Shown piece after piece: positions 1 to 10,689 of a stretch of DNA of 64,000 nt. This stretch comes from Viola odorata. Taxonomy: Eukaryota > Streptophyta > Magnoliopsida > Malpighiales > Violaceae. Made by a program: the position numbers and the translations under genes. The stretch spans positions 55,406,192 through 55,470,191 of the forward strand of contig OY829545.1 of NCBI GenBank assembly GCA_963691705.1, given 5' to 3'. The number at the start of each line of letters is the position of its first letter. Within the stretch, counting starts at the first letter, position 1. The notes beneath the pieces were generated by a model, which was given only the letters and a program-made list of their open reading frames with translations, had not been told where the DNA came from and made no database searches.

Positions 1-723
1 AGAGTGCTAGCAACATCGGTGCAGCTGTCGTTATCCACAATAATAGATATAGTCATTCCATGGGAGATGTCGCGAGTGTGGAAGAGGTTCTCGCATTGTT
101 CCCAGACCAAGTCATCCTCCTTAGGGATCATGCTTAAGTTTCGGGGCACCACTAGGCAAGTAGGCACCTCAACATGATCATACTCATCCGTGTCCTCCTT
201 GTCACTTTGTGTCGTGTCCGAAAGGTGATGTGGAAGATCCTCCACATCGTCCTCATCACTACTAAGTTCACCACTCTCTCGGATCAAAATGAGTCTCCTA
301 TTAGGGCACTCGACTTTCATGTGCCCCTTGCCGCCACACTTGAAACATTCAATGGAGCAAGAAGGTGTGCATTGGTTAGGGGTTGAGTTTGTAGGTGGTC
401 TTGTAGTATTTGGTGCTTGAGGGGGTCTCAGTGGGTAGGTGTTTGGTTTATGGGAGAACGAGGGTTTAGAAGTATTTAGTGGGGGCTTGTTTGAGTTTGG
501 CAAAGGATTCCAAGGGGGTTTTGTAGTGGTAGAAGAAGAAGAGAAAGGGAATTTGGGTTTAGAGTTCACTTGCCTTTCAATTTTCAACGCCAAGTGAAGC
601 ATATCTTCCAAATTGTCATAGGATTGGAAATCAAAGGTGTATGCAATGTCCTTGCGAAGGCCTCCTAGAAACCGAGCCATTGTAGCTTCCTCGGTCTCAT
701 TGATATTCGCCCGTATTACACAT
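1..723 (-). pseudogene. Ty3/gypsy gag C-terminal half and start of protease (element B, distal piece)
   Basis: Reading the minus strand from 723 to 1 gives a Ty3/gypsy capsid tail (MARFLGGLRKDIAY), a Pro/Ser/Thr-rich linker, and a zinc knuckle of the CX2CX4HX4C form (CFKCGGKGHMKVEC) at about 306-347, followed by CPNRR. An acidic stretch comes next, then the start of a retropepsin (ENLFHTR...IIVDNDSC) that runs off the window. In related elements the active site reads D-G/S-G-S; here it reads D-N-D-S, so the enzyme is probably dead. The frame is open through this stretch. The other half of the gag lies at 8505-8866, and the split is explained by insertion of element A. The type is probably a chromovirus-like Ty3/gypsy, but no chromodomain is visible to prove it. 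Confidence 0.85.
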
Positions 724-728
724 GTGAG

Positions 729-2375
729 TGATCGTCACTCAAATACAATTTATAATGCCTAAAATTATGTGCACAATAGTTATGTGTACAGTGGTAGTCA
801 GGGTCGAACAAAGGGATTGAGAGAGACTGATTCAAGGTCTTGAATGAAATCACAGGACAAAGAACACGAAAAGTAACAAACAAGGAGGTTTTACTTGACT
901 AAACGAGTCAACCAAGAGAGATTGAGAGCTAACAATTTCTAATTAAGAAAGCAGTATTCGGGACCTTGAGTTGTCAATTCGGGTAGCAAATCAGTGAACA
1001 AATTCAGAATTAATAAAACAGAAAGTGAAATAAGCACAAATAATCAGGTAGAGATGGTTCTTAGCAAAATGTATTCTTAGGTTGCATTCGGGGTCCCGAT
1101 CGTCATCAGCACAGAAATATTCTACTCATGCATTCATAGAAGTGACATGGGGACCAGATTCCTCGGTTATCCCCTACTTTTCTCTTAAGAGAAACTACCC
1201 TCCATTTCCACATATGAGGTAGTCTTGACAGCCCGCCATCTCTCTAGGCACGAATGCGGGAGAGCCATATTCGGGCTGCCCATGAAGATAAGAAAAGACA
1301 GATCTAGAGCTAAAGGTCCCTCAGTTTGTCAGGCTCGTGACCCCGCTCTAATCAACTACTCACCCTATCTAATCGAGACCACTTCAGCGCAGCTACTACT
1401 AGATAGATGTCTACTTGTTCCATGCAACTTTCCTTCCGTATTTATCACATGGATGATAGCATTTACTCATAGAAATTATCAGTTGATCAAGCCTCTAATT
1501 ACCACAAGTGAAAATGTAATTAAAATGATAAGCAATTGAATATGGCAGCAATAATATATTTAGCACATTTAGGCCTTGAATCTGCCCTTGCAACCCTTGA
1601 ATAACCTTTGCTAAGAATTAAAGATTTAGCTACTCATGCTTGAAAGGAAATAAATAATAAATGTAAAGACCATAATAAGTAAAGAGATAAGGGAAGAAAA
1701 CTTGTTTACTAAACGCTTCAAGCCCGGCGGCAAAGGAGAAGATTGCTAACAAGAACTAGAGAGATAAACTAGAGAGAAGTCTAAGAGTGTTCTTCCTAAA
1801 AACTACATGATAATGGATGATCCCCTAAACTACTCCTTTGATGCTCCTTATAAGCTAGAGCTCCAAGCACAAAATATCTTCAGTCCAAACTAGGGACAAA
1901 ATGCATTTAAAGAAAGCCTATTATAATGGATCCATGCTCCCTAAAGCACAAAACTGAAAAGCATAAAGCTTGTTTTCTTGGTTTTGACCAGCTTTGGTAG
2001 ATCTGGATTGGGCTCAAGGTCTGGAATGGTCAGAGGGTAGGTATTTTGTGATCAGTGCATTACTGTCAAAAAAACATCAGAGGGATCACATGGGAGCTTT
2101 GGCAAGAGGACACGTGGAAATGACGTTCTTTGCCCTTCGGGGGCCCGAATGGAGAATCCAATTCGGGACCTTGAACGTTATTCTGGAGTCGGGACCTCGA
2201 CTTTGGTCTTGAAGCTCAAATTCGCACAAAATGCTCCTAAAACGCATCTTTTCGCATAAACTCCCTTTTTAGGCCTAGATCTGCAGTAGTAATGAAAACA
2301 AGGGTATATTAGTATAATCATGCCTTAAATCGATGGAATATTGGAGGAAAAATCATGCATAAATACACGCTATCA
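729..2375 (-). repeat. 3' LTR of element A
   Basis: This 1,647-bp copy matches 6838-8504 almost throughout. The clearest difference is a gap near 985, where this copy lacks about 20 bp containing half of one of the element's palindromic words. Short open frames in it (1225-1539, for example) have no family resemblance and recur in the other LTR, so they are not called as genes. Confidence 0.95.
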
Positions 2376-2390
2376 AATATCCCCACACTG
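2376..2390 (-). other. Polypurine tract of element A
   Basis: Immediately inside the 3' LTR the minus strand reads CAGTGTGGGGATATT, ending at the LTR boundary. This is the position and style of the plus-strand primer of Athila/Tat elements. Confidence 0.75.
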
Positions 2391-4610
2391 CCCAATGCTC
2401 GCCCTCGAGCATTCATAAAATTTAAAACAGTCCCAAAACAGAACTAACATACCAAACCATAGCACAGAGAATACGCATGCTTTTCAACATTCGGGACCCC
2501 GAATGAAAATAGACTCTACCTAGATGAACACCTGCATCAGATCAGAAGGATAACGACCCTTAAGAAAAGACTTTTCCACATCAGTCTATTCACCAGTAGT
2601 CCTCACATAGATCAGTGTTTGCACTCACACTCGTAAGGCTAGGTGTTTAAACACTCAACTATGCACAAAACGCAGCACAAAACCAACTTTGCATATCAAT
2701 CCGAGTACATTAGACACATGCATAGGCAATCTAGCAATCAAAAGACTCCGCATCGGGGGCAAGAAGGGGGAGCAAGGAAAATAAATGATAAGAGGAAATG
2801 GAGGGAGTGGAGGAATGAAACATAATGAGAAGAAAAAGTGGAGAAGAGGGAGAGTAAGGAAGTGAAATGAGGAGGTGGTTAAACCAACTCAAACCTGGAA
2901 CGCTCCCTTGGCAGAAGGAATCGAGATGGTGAGACAATGTTGCTGAGGGCGAAAGCTAGACTAGATTCTTCTTCTTCGAGGGGAATTTTTGCTTTCTTCA
3001 CTCGGAACCTTGAATGGACACTGGCTGTTGATTTTCCTCTTCTTCTTTTTCATGATTCTCTCTTCTCTATCTCTTTTATTTATATTTCTATTTTTCTAAT
3101 TTTTTCTTTTCTTTTTCTTTTCTTTTTTTTGAATTGAGAGAGAGAGAAAGAGAGCTGGATTGCTTGAGGATTGAAACCTTGTCCTTCGGGGGCTGGATAT
3201 TCTGATTTCACTTCCCCACACTTGTGTTTTGCTGTGGATGGGGAGTGATTTTTCGTTCTGTTCTGCCCTTGATTTCTTTGTTTAGCTTCGAGGTCTTGAA
3301 TTTGTGCCAGCATTCGGGGTCTTGAATTTGGGGGATCCCCACACTTCGCCTTTGCTGCTTCATTTGTCTAGTCTAGCCCTCTATAGTGCTCCTCATCAAC
3401 ATTGCTCACCTGCCAAGAGAAAGATCAAAAAAAATTCAAATGGTTAGAATGGAGGACAAAGAGGGGATTCGAGATCAAGATGAAAGAGACAGAACAGAAA
3501 AAAATTGAGAGAACAATTTGATGCGAAGACTTAATCTTTTTGCTGCTTTCCTATGTCTAAACGTGTCTACACCCATGGATATCATGCAAACCCAGTCAGT
3601 ACCTAGTCATGCATTCACTCAAGCAATAAATATAGGTATGAAGGCTCAAATGCTCACAAGGTGTTATTTCTTGACTACTGGTGTCTAGGTCTTGAAGCAG
3701 ATATAAGGTGCAACAGGCAAAGAATGAAATATTCAGGACCTTGACTACAGACAACATTTTCATTCTATGTGCACAAGTTAGGTGTGTGTCCATCATTGGG
3801 AGTTTTCAAAAACTGGGCAGCGATTGAAGATAAAAATCCAAAAATAAAGCAATTAAAAACCCTCCCCACACTTAGGCCTCGCATTGTCCTCAATGTGAGA
3901 AGGGCACAAAATAAACATCAGTTCAAAATAGTTTTAACAAAATGTAAAGGAGTTTGGAAATGTTTTAATCAGCCCACGCAGGGGCAATGGAGAAGACTGT
4001 TAGGGATCAAGAAGGGGGAAGGTTGCGTCTGTGTTGGCTTCGGGGTCCCGAACAGGTGTCGGGGTTTCGAACAGGTGTCGGGGTCTCGAATGACGGATTC
4101 CACGTGGCGCGCTAGGAGAGGACGGGAAGTCCCTAAAAAAGTTGATACCCGACACCTGTACAAATCAGAGAAAAAGGTGAGATTTTTTAATTTTTTTGAT
4201 TTTTTTTTTGATTTTTTTTGAATTTGAATTTGAAAAAAGGGGGGAAAGAAGGCAAAACAAAAGGAATTAATGGGGTTTGAAAAAGGAGGGGACAAGAGAA
4301 TTAAATGAGAATGGAAGGAGACAAAAGTAATTAAAGCTACCATAGGGAACATAAAAGGCTGAATTAAATGGGGAATTAATGGGGTTTGAAAAAGGAGGGG
4401 GCAAGAGAATTAAATGAGGAGGGAAGGAGACAAAGCTAATTAGGGAACATAAGAAGTGTGCATAAAGAATAAAAAAGCGAAGTTTGACTTGGAATTGAAA
4501 AATTGAAAAATTAAAAGGAAAGGAGGAAAGAGGGTCAAAAAACCGTGGGATTTCCCCACACTTGGCCTTTTTTATAGTCGGGGCCTCGACATTGGCTAGG
4601 CTGATTAGGC
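2391..4610 (-). other. Long untranslated 3' region of element A with extra PPT-like motifs
   Basis: No convincing protein is encoded here. The stretch holds pyrimidine-rich and T-rich tracts (3060-3135, 4190-4222), a GA run near 3136-3155, a tandem duplication at 4265-4452, and four further copies of CCCCACACT (near 3213, 3336, 3865 and 4553), the complement of the polypurine-tract core. Athila relatives can carry an env-like gene in this region; I see no trace of one. Copies of the element's GGGGTCCC-type palindromic word also occur here, with three in a row at 4039-4090. Confidence 0.7.
4265..4452. repeat. Imperfect tandem duplication, period about 109 bp
   Basis: The stretch beginning AATTAATGGGGTTTGAAAAA at 4265 restarts at 4374. 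The second copy is shortened but retains the GGAGACAAA and AGGGAACATAA landmarks. Confidence 0.8.
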
Positions 4611-6581
4611 CTAGTCAGGTGGGTTCGGGACCTTGAGTGGATAGGAACCTCCGTGGAATAGCTCCAATCTGTGGTTTTGTACTTTGGAGACGAGACCCGT
4701 GTCCATATTCTGAATTACAACCACACCATGATCATACACCTTCGGGGTCTTGAATCGAGACTTTAACTTTCTGCAAAAGAGCCTAAGCCGAGATTTGTAG
4801 AGTAAAACATGTTGTCCAGTAGCAAAGGTCTTAGGAGAGAGAAACTTATCATGATAAACATTCATCTTGGTCACGTCTTGGGCAGACCGTGGAGTTGGGT
4901 TAGCATTGGGCATCTTTCCCTCGCTGGTCGAGGGCTCGACGCTGGCTGTAGTGTGGGCTGGAAGGCTCGGGGCCTTGAGTGTGCTCATTAGTTCGCACAC
5001 TGCAGTGGGATCAAGCTTGCTAGAGATGATCACATGGAGTGTGTCATGCTCGCTAAGATAAGCGCATTTGAGATGCGAGGGCAAGCTCTTCAACTCCAAC
5101 TCGGGGTCCCGAATCGAGGCCTCGACGTCCATTACGACGGGCATAGTGAGATCAATGGAAAGAGGAGAAATAACATGAGTAGAAGGGATAACAGAATGCT
5201 CCTCGAGAGTAGTGGCAACTTCGTGCAACTTAGGTGGAGTCGGGACCTCGAGCGTCAAGGCCACGATATCCAGCATAGTGGGTGGAATACTCCTATCGAG
5301 GGCAAGCTGCAGACAATCATCAGGGGCAGGTTCACAAACATATTGAGGCAAATCCGCCAGTCGAGGCCTTGACACCTGTTTCCGCTTCGAGACCTCGAAA
5401 CCAACAATAGGCTCAACAATATCAATAGATTTTACGCTAGAAAGCTCAGTGGGGTGTCTCATATCATCAACCATATTGAACTTGATAGTCTCGTCGTCGA
5501 ACTCAAGAGTAATAGAGGCTTCATGGACGTCGATCTTGGCTCTTGCGGTCCTAAGAAATGGCCTTCCCAGGAGCATATCCGAGGCCTTGACAGATTGGGC
5601 ATCCTCCATGTCAAGCACGTAGAAGTCAGCTGGGTATATGAAATCTCCAACTTGCACCAGAACATCCTCAATAACACCCTCGAGGTGGATGATGGATTTG
5701 TCAGCTAGCTGGATCGTGGTCCCGGTGGCCTTCAAGGGCCCGAGTCCTAGACTGTTGTAGATAGTCAAGGGCATGACATTAATACCTGCACCAGAATCAC
5801 ACATAGCTTTTCCAATGTTAGTAGTACCGATTTTACATGGGATGGAGAACATACCTTTGTCCTTGCACTTGGTTGGCAGCTTGCCCTGGATGACAGTCGA
5901 GACCTTAGAACTTACACTGATTTTTTTCACACTTGACATGTTACATTTGTTAGCACACCAAAATTTTAGCAATTTAGCAAAACGAGGAACATTTTTGATA
6001 GCCTGCAGTAAAGGGATGTTAACATGCACTTTAGTAAACATATCAAAATTCTCACAATCCTGCCCATTCTTCGGGGTCTTGACTAGCCGTTGAGGGAACG
6101 GGGGCTCGAGTATCTTATTAATATACTCTTGAGTGAACTCTGGTGGCTTGTCATCCTTCTTTAGGGAGCCCTTAGGAGAGTAGACACTATCCTCCATCAC
6201 TTCTGGAATTTTGGGTTCCTTTGTCTTGGGCTGGAGTTCAAATTCGAGACTTGGAACGACAGTATCAGCTTCGAGGGCTCGATTATCCTTTTCCGAATCG
6301 GGATCCGGATGGATGCGGGAGGGTATCTCGAGACCACTACGAAGTGTCATGGCACATACATTGTGCTTCGGGATGGCCTCCGTTTGCTCAGGCAGTCTGC
6401 CTCTATTCTTTAGTTCTTTCATCTCGGCCATCGCGATGTTTACTTGTTGCTCAAGATCTACGATTCTTTTCTTATTATTGGCGGTTTCGTCATTCGGGAC
6501 CCCAAAAAAAGTCTGATCTTGAGGGGGCTGATATTGGTACTGGTTGTTGTGATATGCAGGCCAAGGCATGAAGTTCTGCAT
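4611..6581 (-). CDS. Athila gag tail-protease fused to integrase C-terminal tail
   Basis: The open frame is 656 residues. Residues 157-245 match the Athila gag/protease linker (PPFPQRLVKT, VNIPLLQAI, KLPTKCKDKGMFSIPC). A retropepsin follows with active site DSGA at 262-265 and the conserved LLGRPF at 337-342. Residues 498-523 (LPSHLKCAYL...VIIS) are the usual lead-in to reverse transcriptase, but RT, RNase H and the integrase catalytic core are missing. Residues 576-645 (YHDKFLSPKTF, LLYKSRLRLF, FHGG) are the integrase C-terminal tail. The deletion joint therefore lies between about 4870 and 5010. The frame extends upstream to an ATG at 6743 but is broken by TGA at 6654-6656, where relatives suggest Trp. 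Most of gag upstream of that is also missing. The product is probably an enzymatically limited relic with an intact protease motif. Confidence 0.88.
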   Translation of the reverse strand: MQNFMPWPAYHNNQYQYQPPQDQTFFGVPNDETANNKKRIVDLEQQVNIAMAEMKELKNRGRLPEQTEAIPKHNVCAMTLRSGLEIPSRIHPDPDSEKDNRALEADTVVPSLEFELQPKTKEPKIPEVMEDSVYSPKGSLKKDDKPPEFTQEYINKILEPPFPQRLVKTPKNGQDCENFDMFTKVHVNIPLLQAIKNVPRFAKLLKFWCANKCNMSSVKKISVSSKVSTVIQGKLPTKCKDKGMFSIPCKIGTTNIGKAMCDSGAGINVMPLTIYNSLGLGPLKATGTTIQLADKSIIHLEGVIEDVLVQVGDFIYPADFYVLDMEDAQSVKASDMLLGRPFLRTARAKIDVHEASITLEFDDETIKFNMVDDMRHPTELSSVKSIDIVEPIVGFEVSKRKQVSRPRLADLPQYVCEPAPDDCLQLALDRSIPPTMLDIVALTLEVPTPPKLHEVATTLEEHSVIPSTHVISPLSIDLTMPVVMDVEASIRDPELELKSLPSHLKCAYLSEHDTLHVIISSKLDPTAVCELMSTLKAPSLPAHTTASVEPSTSEGKMPNANPTPRSAQDVTKMNVYHDKFLSPKTFATGQHVLLYKSRLRLFCRKLKSRFKTPKVYDHGVVVIQNMDTGLVSKVQNHRLELFHGGSYPLKVPNPPD

Positions 6582-6816
6582 GTTGAAAGGAGGAGGGTGA
6601 TTGTCATAGGGGTTTTGTTGCTGTTGTCGAGGTCCCGAATGTTGAGAGTTGTTTCATCCATAATTAGGCTGTTTCCAGCCCTGGTTGTTGTTCTGACCAT
6701 ATGGGGTATTGAATCCTTCCATGGCATGTCCTAGTGAGCTCATGATCAAGGGGCAATAGGTCTGGTGCAGATCTCCTGGTCATACAAACAAGAGAAATAA
6801 ATCAGTCTTGAAACAA

Positions 6817-6834
6817 TCCCCGGCAACTGCGCCA
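6817..6834 (-). other. Primer-binding site of element A (tRNA-Asp type)
   Basis: Three bases inside the 5' LTR the minus strand reads TGGCGCAGTTGCCGGGGA. This is complementary to the 3' end of plant tRNA-Asp with one mismatch by my recollection of that tRNA, and is the primer usual for Athila elements. Confidence 0.85.
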
Positions 6835-6837
6835 ATT

Positions 6838-8504
6838 TGATTGTCACTCAAATACAATTTATAATGCCTGAAATTATGTGCACAATGGATTATGTGTACA
6901 GTGGTAGTCAGGGTCGAACACAGGGATTGAGAGAGACTGATTCAAGGTCTTGAATGAAATCACAGAACAAAAACACAAAAATGTAACAAACAGGGGGGGT
7001 TTTACTTGACTAAACGAGTCAGCCAAGAGAGATTGGGAGCTAACAATTTCTAACTAAGAAAGCAGTATTCGGGACCTTGAGTTGTCAATTCGGGGTCCCG
7101 AAGGAGAAAATATAGCAAATTAGTGAACAAATTCAGAATTAATAAAACAGAAAGTGAAATAAGCACAAATAATCAGGTAGAGATGGTTCTTAGCAAAAGG
7201 TATTCTTAGGTTGCATTCGGGGTCCCGATCATCATCAGCACAGAAATATTCTACTCATGCATTCATAGAAGTGACATGGGGACCAGATTCCTCGGTTATC
7301 CCCTACTTTTCTCTTAAGAGAAACTACCCCCCGTTTCCACATATGAGGTAGTCTTGACAGCCCGCCATCTCTCTAGGCACGAATGCGGGAGAGCCATATT
7401 CAGGCTGCCCATGAAGATAAGAAAAGATAGATCTAGAGCTAAAGGTCCCTCAGTTTGTCACGCTCGTGACCTCGCTCTAATCAACTACTCACCCTATCTA
7501 ATCGAGACCACTTCAGCGCAACTACTACTAGATAGATGTCTACTTGTTCCATGAAACTTTCCTTCCGTATTTATCACATGGATGACAGCATTTACTCATA
7601 GAAATTATCAGTTGATCAAGCCTCTAATTACCACAAGTGAAAATGTAATTAAAATGATAAGCAATTGAATATGGCAGCAATAATATATTTAGCAAATTTA
7701 GGCCTCGAATCTGCCCTTGCAACCCTTGAATAACCTTTGCTAAGAATTAAAGATTTAGCTACTCATGCTTGAAAGGAAATAAATAATAAATGTAAAGAGC
7801 ATAATAAGTAAAGAGATAAGGGAAGAAAACTTGTTTACTAAACGCTTCAAGCCCGGTGGCAAAGGAGATGATTGCTAACAAGAACTAGAGAGATAAACTA
7901 GAGAGAAGTCTAAGAGTGTTCTTCCTAAAAACTACATGATAATGGATGATCCCCTAAACTACTCTTTGGATGCTCCTTATAAGCTAGAGCTCCAAGCACA
8001 AAATATCTTCAGTCCAAACTAGGGACAAAATGCATTTAAAGAAAGCCTATTACAATGGATTCATGCTCCCTAAAGCACAAAGCTGAAAAGCATAAAGCTG
8101 GTTTTCTTGGTCTTGACCAGCTTTTGCAGATCTAGATTGGGCTCATGGTCTGGAATGGTCAGAGGGTAGGTATTTTATGATCAGTGCAGGACTGTCAGAA
8201 AAGCATCAGAGGGATCACATGGAAGCTTTGGCAAGAGGACACGTGGAAATGATGCTCTTTGCCCTTCGGGGGCCCGAATGGAGAATTCGATTCGGGACCT
8301 TGAACGCTATTCTGGAGTCGGGACCTCGACTTTGGTCTTGAAGCTCAAATTCGCACAAAATGCTCCTAAAATGCATTTTTTCGCATAAACTCCCTTTTTA
8401 AGCCTAGATCTGCAATAGTAATGAAAACAAGGGTATATTAGCAGAATCATGCCTTAAATCGATGGAATATTGGAGGGAAAATCATGCATAAATACACGCT
8501 ATCA
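6838..8504 (-). repeat. 5' LTR of element A
   Basis: This 1,667-bp copy pairs with 729-2375. It retains the complete palindromic word near 7092 that is cut in the other LTR. The promoter is not obvious: a TTATAA at about 7976-7981 on the minus strand is a weak candidate. Confidence 0.95.
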
Positions 8505-8866
8505 GTGAGCATGTCGTGGTAGAAGTCACTCACGCTATGGTAGCCTTGAGATAGGCATTGGAGGCGTTGGTGAAGGTAACGGTGGTAGTAAGAAGGGATA
8601 AAACGCCGGTGCATCTTAACCTTCAAGTCCTCCCAAGAGTCAATAGGGGGTCGCCGCTCAATTCTCCTAGTAGTGACTAGCCTTTCCCACCAATGAATGG
8701 GCATATTCGTGAAACCAACAACCGCAAGCCGAATTTTCTTCATATCCGTGTAGTTGCAGTCCGATTGTTCCTCGTCAGAGAGGAGTTCTGACACTTTTTG
8801 TAGTAAGAGATTGTGGATAAAACAAGTGACTGCGATCACCGTCAGTCAGCAGTTAGTGGTCCACAA
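8505..8866 (-). pseudogene. Ty3/gypsy gag N-terminal half (element B, proximal piece)
   Basis: The minus strand encodes a Retrotrans_gag-type capsid segment: KKIRLAVVGF, WWERLV, DSWEDLKVKMHRRFIP, LQCLSQG, SVSDFYHDML. It stops being gag-like at the GTGAG target duplication and continues in the same frame at 723, so the two pieces were one gene before element A inserted. The right edge, near 8850-8866, passes abruptly into the 3' region of element C in a frame unlike any gag start, so the N-terminus of this gag was lost by truncation rather than by clean insertion. Confidence 0.85.
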
Positions 8867-9727
8867 ATTAAAGGATTGATCTTCATCGTGTTGATCATAG
8901 TGCGGACGTTGAGGAACTTCTTGAATGAGACCGCATTAAGTATGTTGATTGTGGTCCTGGAAGGACAACTTTTCGTCGTGCTTCTTCTCCAGGAGTTCTG
9001 CCTGCAAAGGGCGCTTGGCGACCACGACGTCTTGATGGTGAACTCCTCTGAATAGGCGAATGGAGATGGGAACTCATGCCAATAGTATTCCGACAACTGG
9101 GCCGGCATAGGATAGGCTTTGTGACTTTGGTCCAGCATTCAGTCCTCGCTTAAACTGGATAATAGTATTGCTGCGAAATTCTGACGATGAATAGTCTTTA
9201 AGTTCTTGAATAGTGTTACAGGCTCGAACAACCCTCTAAATGGTTAGATGATAGCTTTGCTGGGTGATCTCCATCAGTCCTTTGAGACTGGTTGTTTGCA
9301 ATGCAGGATGTGCTGGTAGTACTGCGAGGAAAAAGAATTTTTCAATTTAGATAGTGACTATTTTTTAAAAATCTTTCTTGATTTGCTCTTTAAGGCGGCC
9401 TGCAGCGGCAATTCAGGAGCTGCTACGAGGGGGATTCCCTGGTCCTATCACGATGATGAGATGAGGTGTGAGACATTATATTCCTGCAAAACTTAAGATT
9501 GATTAGTGGTGTTAGTCTAAGTGTCGTGTCTTATGTCTCGAACTACTCCTTGGGAGCCACCAATGCCATGCCTCCTTTTGTCAGCTCACAAGTTTAAGAA
9601 AAAACTTTGAAATAACAAGCATCTCCTGAAAAACTCATTTAATTAATTTCAGGATAAACATTTGAGCGGTATTGTTATGATAAAACCCTATGTCTTTGAT
9701 TCGACAAGATGCACGGTCTGCGAAACC
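8866..9727 (-). other. Post-integrase noncoding region of element C
   Basis: This stretch aligns by eye, in reverse orientation, with about 32640-33375 of element D (shared landmarks include the CGTCAACAT-type and GATCAATCCTTTAATT words). Homology stops at about 8866. No supported protein is encoded. Confidence 0.75.
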
Positions 9728-10689
9728 TTAGGAAAAATATATCTTGACGGCATCGGCGTTTACTAGTCTTGGTAGGTCATCTCCATCCATATTGGTTAGC
9801 ATTAGGGCACCCCCCGAGAATGCACTTTTAACTAAATACGGACCCTCGTACTTCGGGGCCCACTTTCCTTGACTAGCCTCTTGATGAGGGAGAATCTTTT
9901 TCAACACTAAATCCCCGGTCTTGAACTTGCGAGGTCGCACTTTCTTATTATAAGCGTTGGCCATCCTTTGCTGATACAATTATGCATGGCAGATAGCGGC
10001 CAAGCATTTCTCAAGAATAAGGTTTAACTACTGGTACCTCACCCTTGCCCAATCTGATTCTTCTACTTCTGATTCTGCCAGGATTCTGAGAGAAGGGATT
10101 TCTACCTCAAGAGGAATTACGGCTTCCATGTCGTAGACTAAAGAGTAGGGAGTTGCCCCTGTGGACGTACGAGTTGCTATCCGGTAAGCATGCAGTGCGA
10201 AAGGAAGCATGTCATGCCAATCTCTGTGAGTGACCACCATTTTTTGGATGATTTTCTTCAAGTTTTTATTTGCCGCTTCGACTGCGCCATTCATTTTTGG
10301 ACGATATGGTGATGAGTTTCGGTGCTTCACCTTCCAACGTTGGCAAAGACTGTCGATCATTTTTCCGTTTAGATTAGTGTCATTGTCTGTGATGATCATT
10401 TCCGGGACCCATGGCGGCAAATGATGTTCTTCTCAATGAATCGCATGGTTGTTTTCTACGTGATGTTGGAGTAAGAGGCGGCTTCCACCCACTTGGTGAA
10501 GTAATCGATTGCCACGAGGATGAAGCGATGGCCATTAGAGGCTTTCGGATGAATTTGGCCGATGATGTCGATTCCCCACATCGCAAAAGGCCAAGGCGAT
10601 GTCATGCTGAAGAGAGGGGCTGGAGGGACATGGAGATGGTCCGCATAAATCTGACATTTGTGGGATTTCTGAAAGTAGTCGATGCAATC
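9728..10689 (-). pseudogene. Integrase of element C
   Basis: The minus strand shows the integrase catalytic core, with the first Asp in MWGIDIIGQIHP and then the FILVAIDYFTKWVEAAS block. The second Asp is in MIITDNDTN and the Glu in NGAVEAANKNLK. The C-terminal part follows (RPRKFKTGDLVLKK, KWAPKYEGPYLVK). The frame is broken by a stop after the SYSNIT segment, by a one-base shift near 10410 (GGGTCCCGGAAATG), and by stops at about 10025 and 9980 where element D or the family has Gln. All three catalytic acids are still recognisable, but the protein cannot be made whole. Confidence 0.9.

Larger units (their letters stand above)
729..8504 (-). mobile_element. Athila-like LTR retrotransposon, internally deleted (element A)
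   Basis: The two terminal repeats start TGAT and end ATCA. They are flanked by an exact 5-bp target duplication, GTGAG, at 724-728 and 8505-8509. The gag frame of the host element B reads straight across once the insertion and one GTGAG copy are removed, so the ends are certain. The order on the minus strand is 5' LTR (6838-8504), primer site, gag-protease ORF, a 2.2-kb untranslated tail, polypurine tract, 3' LTR (729-2375). The ORF matches Athila-type gag-protease, but the RT, RNase H and integrase core is absent. Mobilisation would have needed proteins supplied by another copy. The LTRs differ at few positions plus one ~20-bp gap, suggesting a fairly recent insertion. Confidence 0.93.

Noticed and set aside
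1225..1539. Open frame of 104 codons in the LTR of element A
   Set aside because: It is partly repeated in the other LTR (7354-7554) with a stop at a different place, and has no family resemblance.
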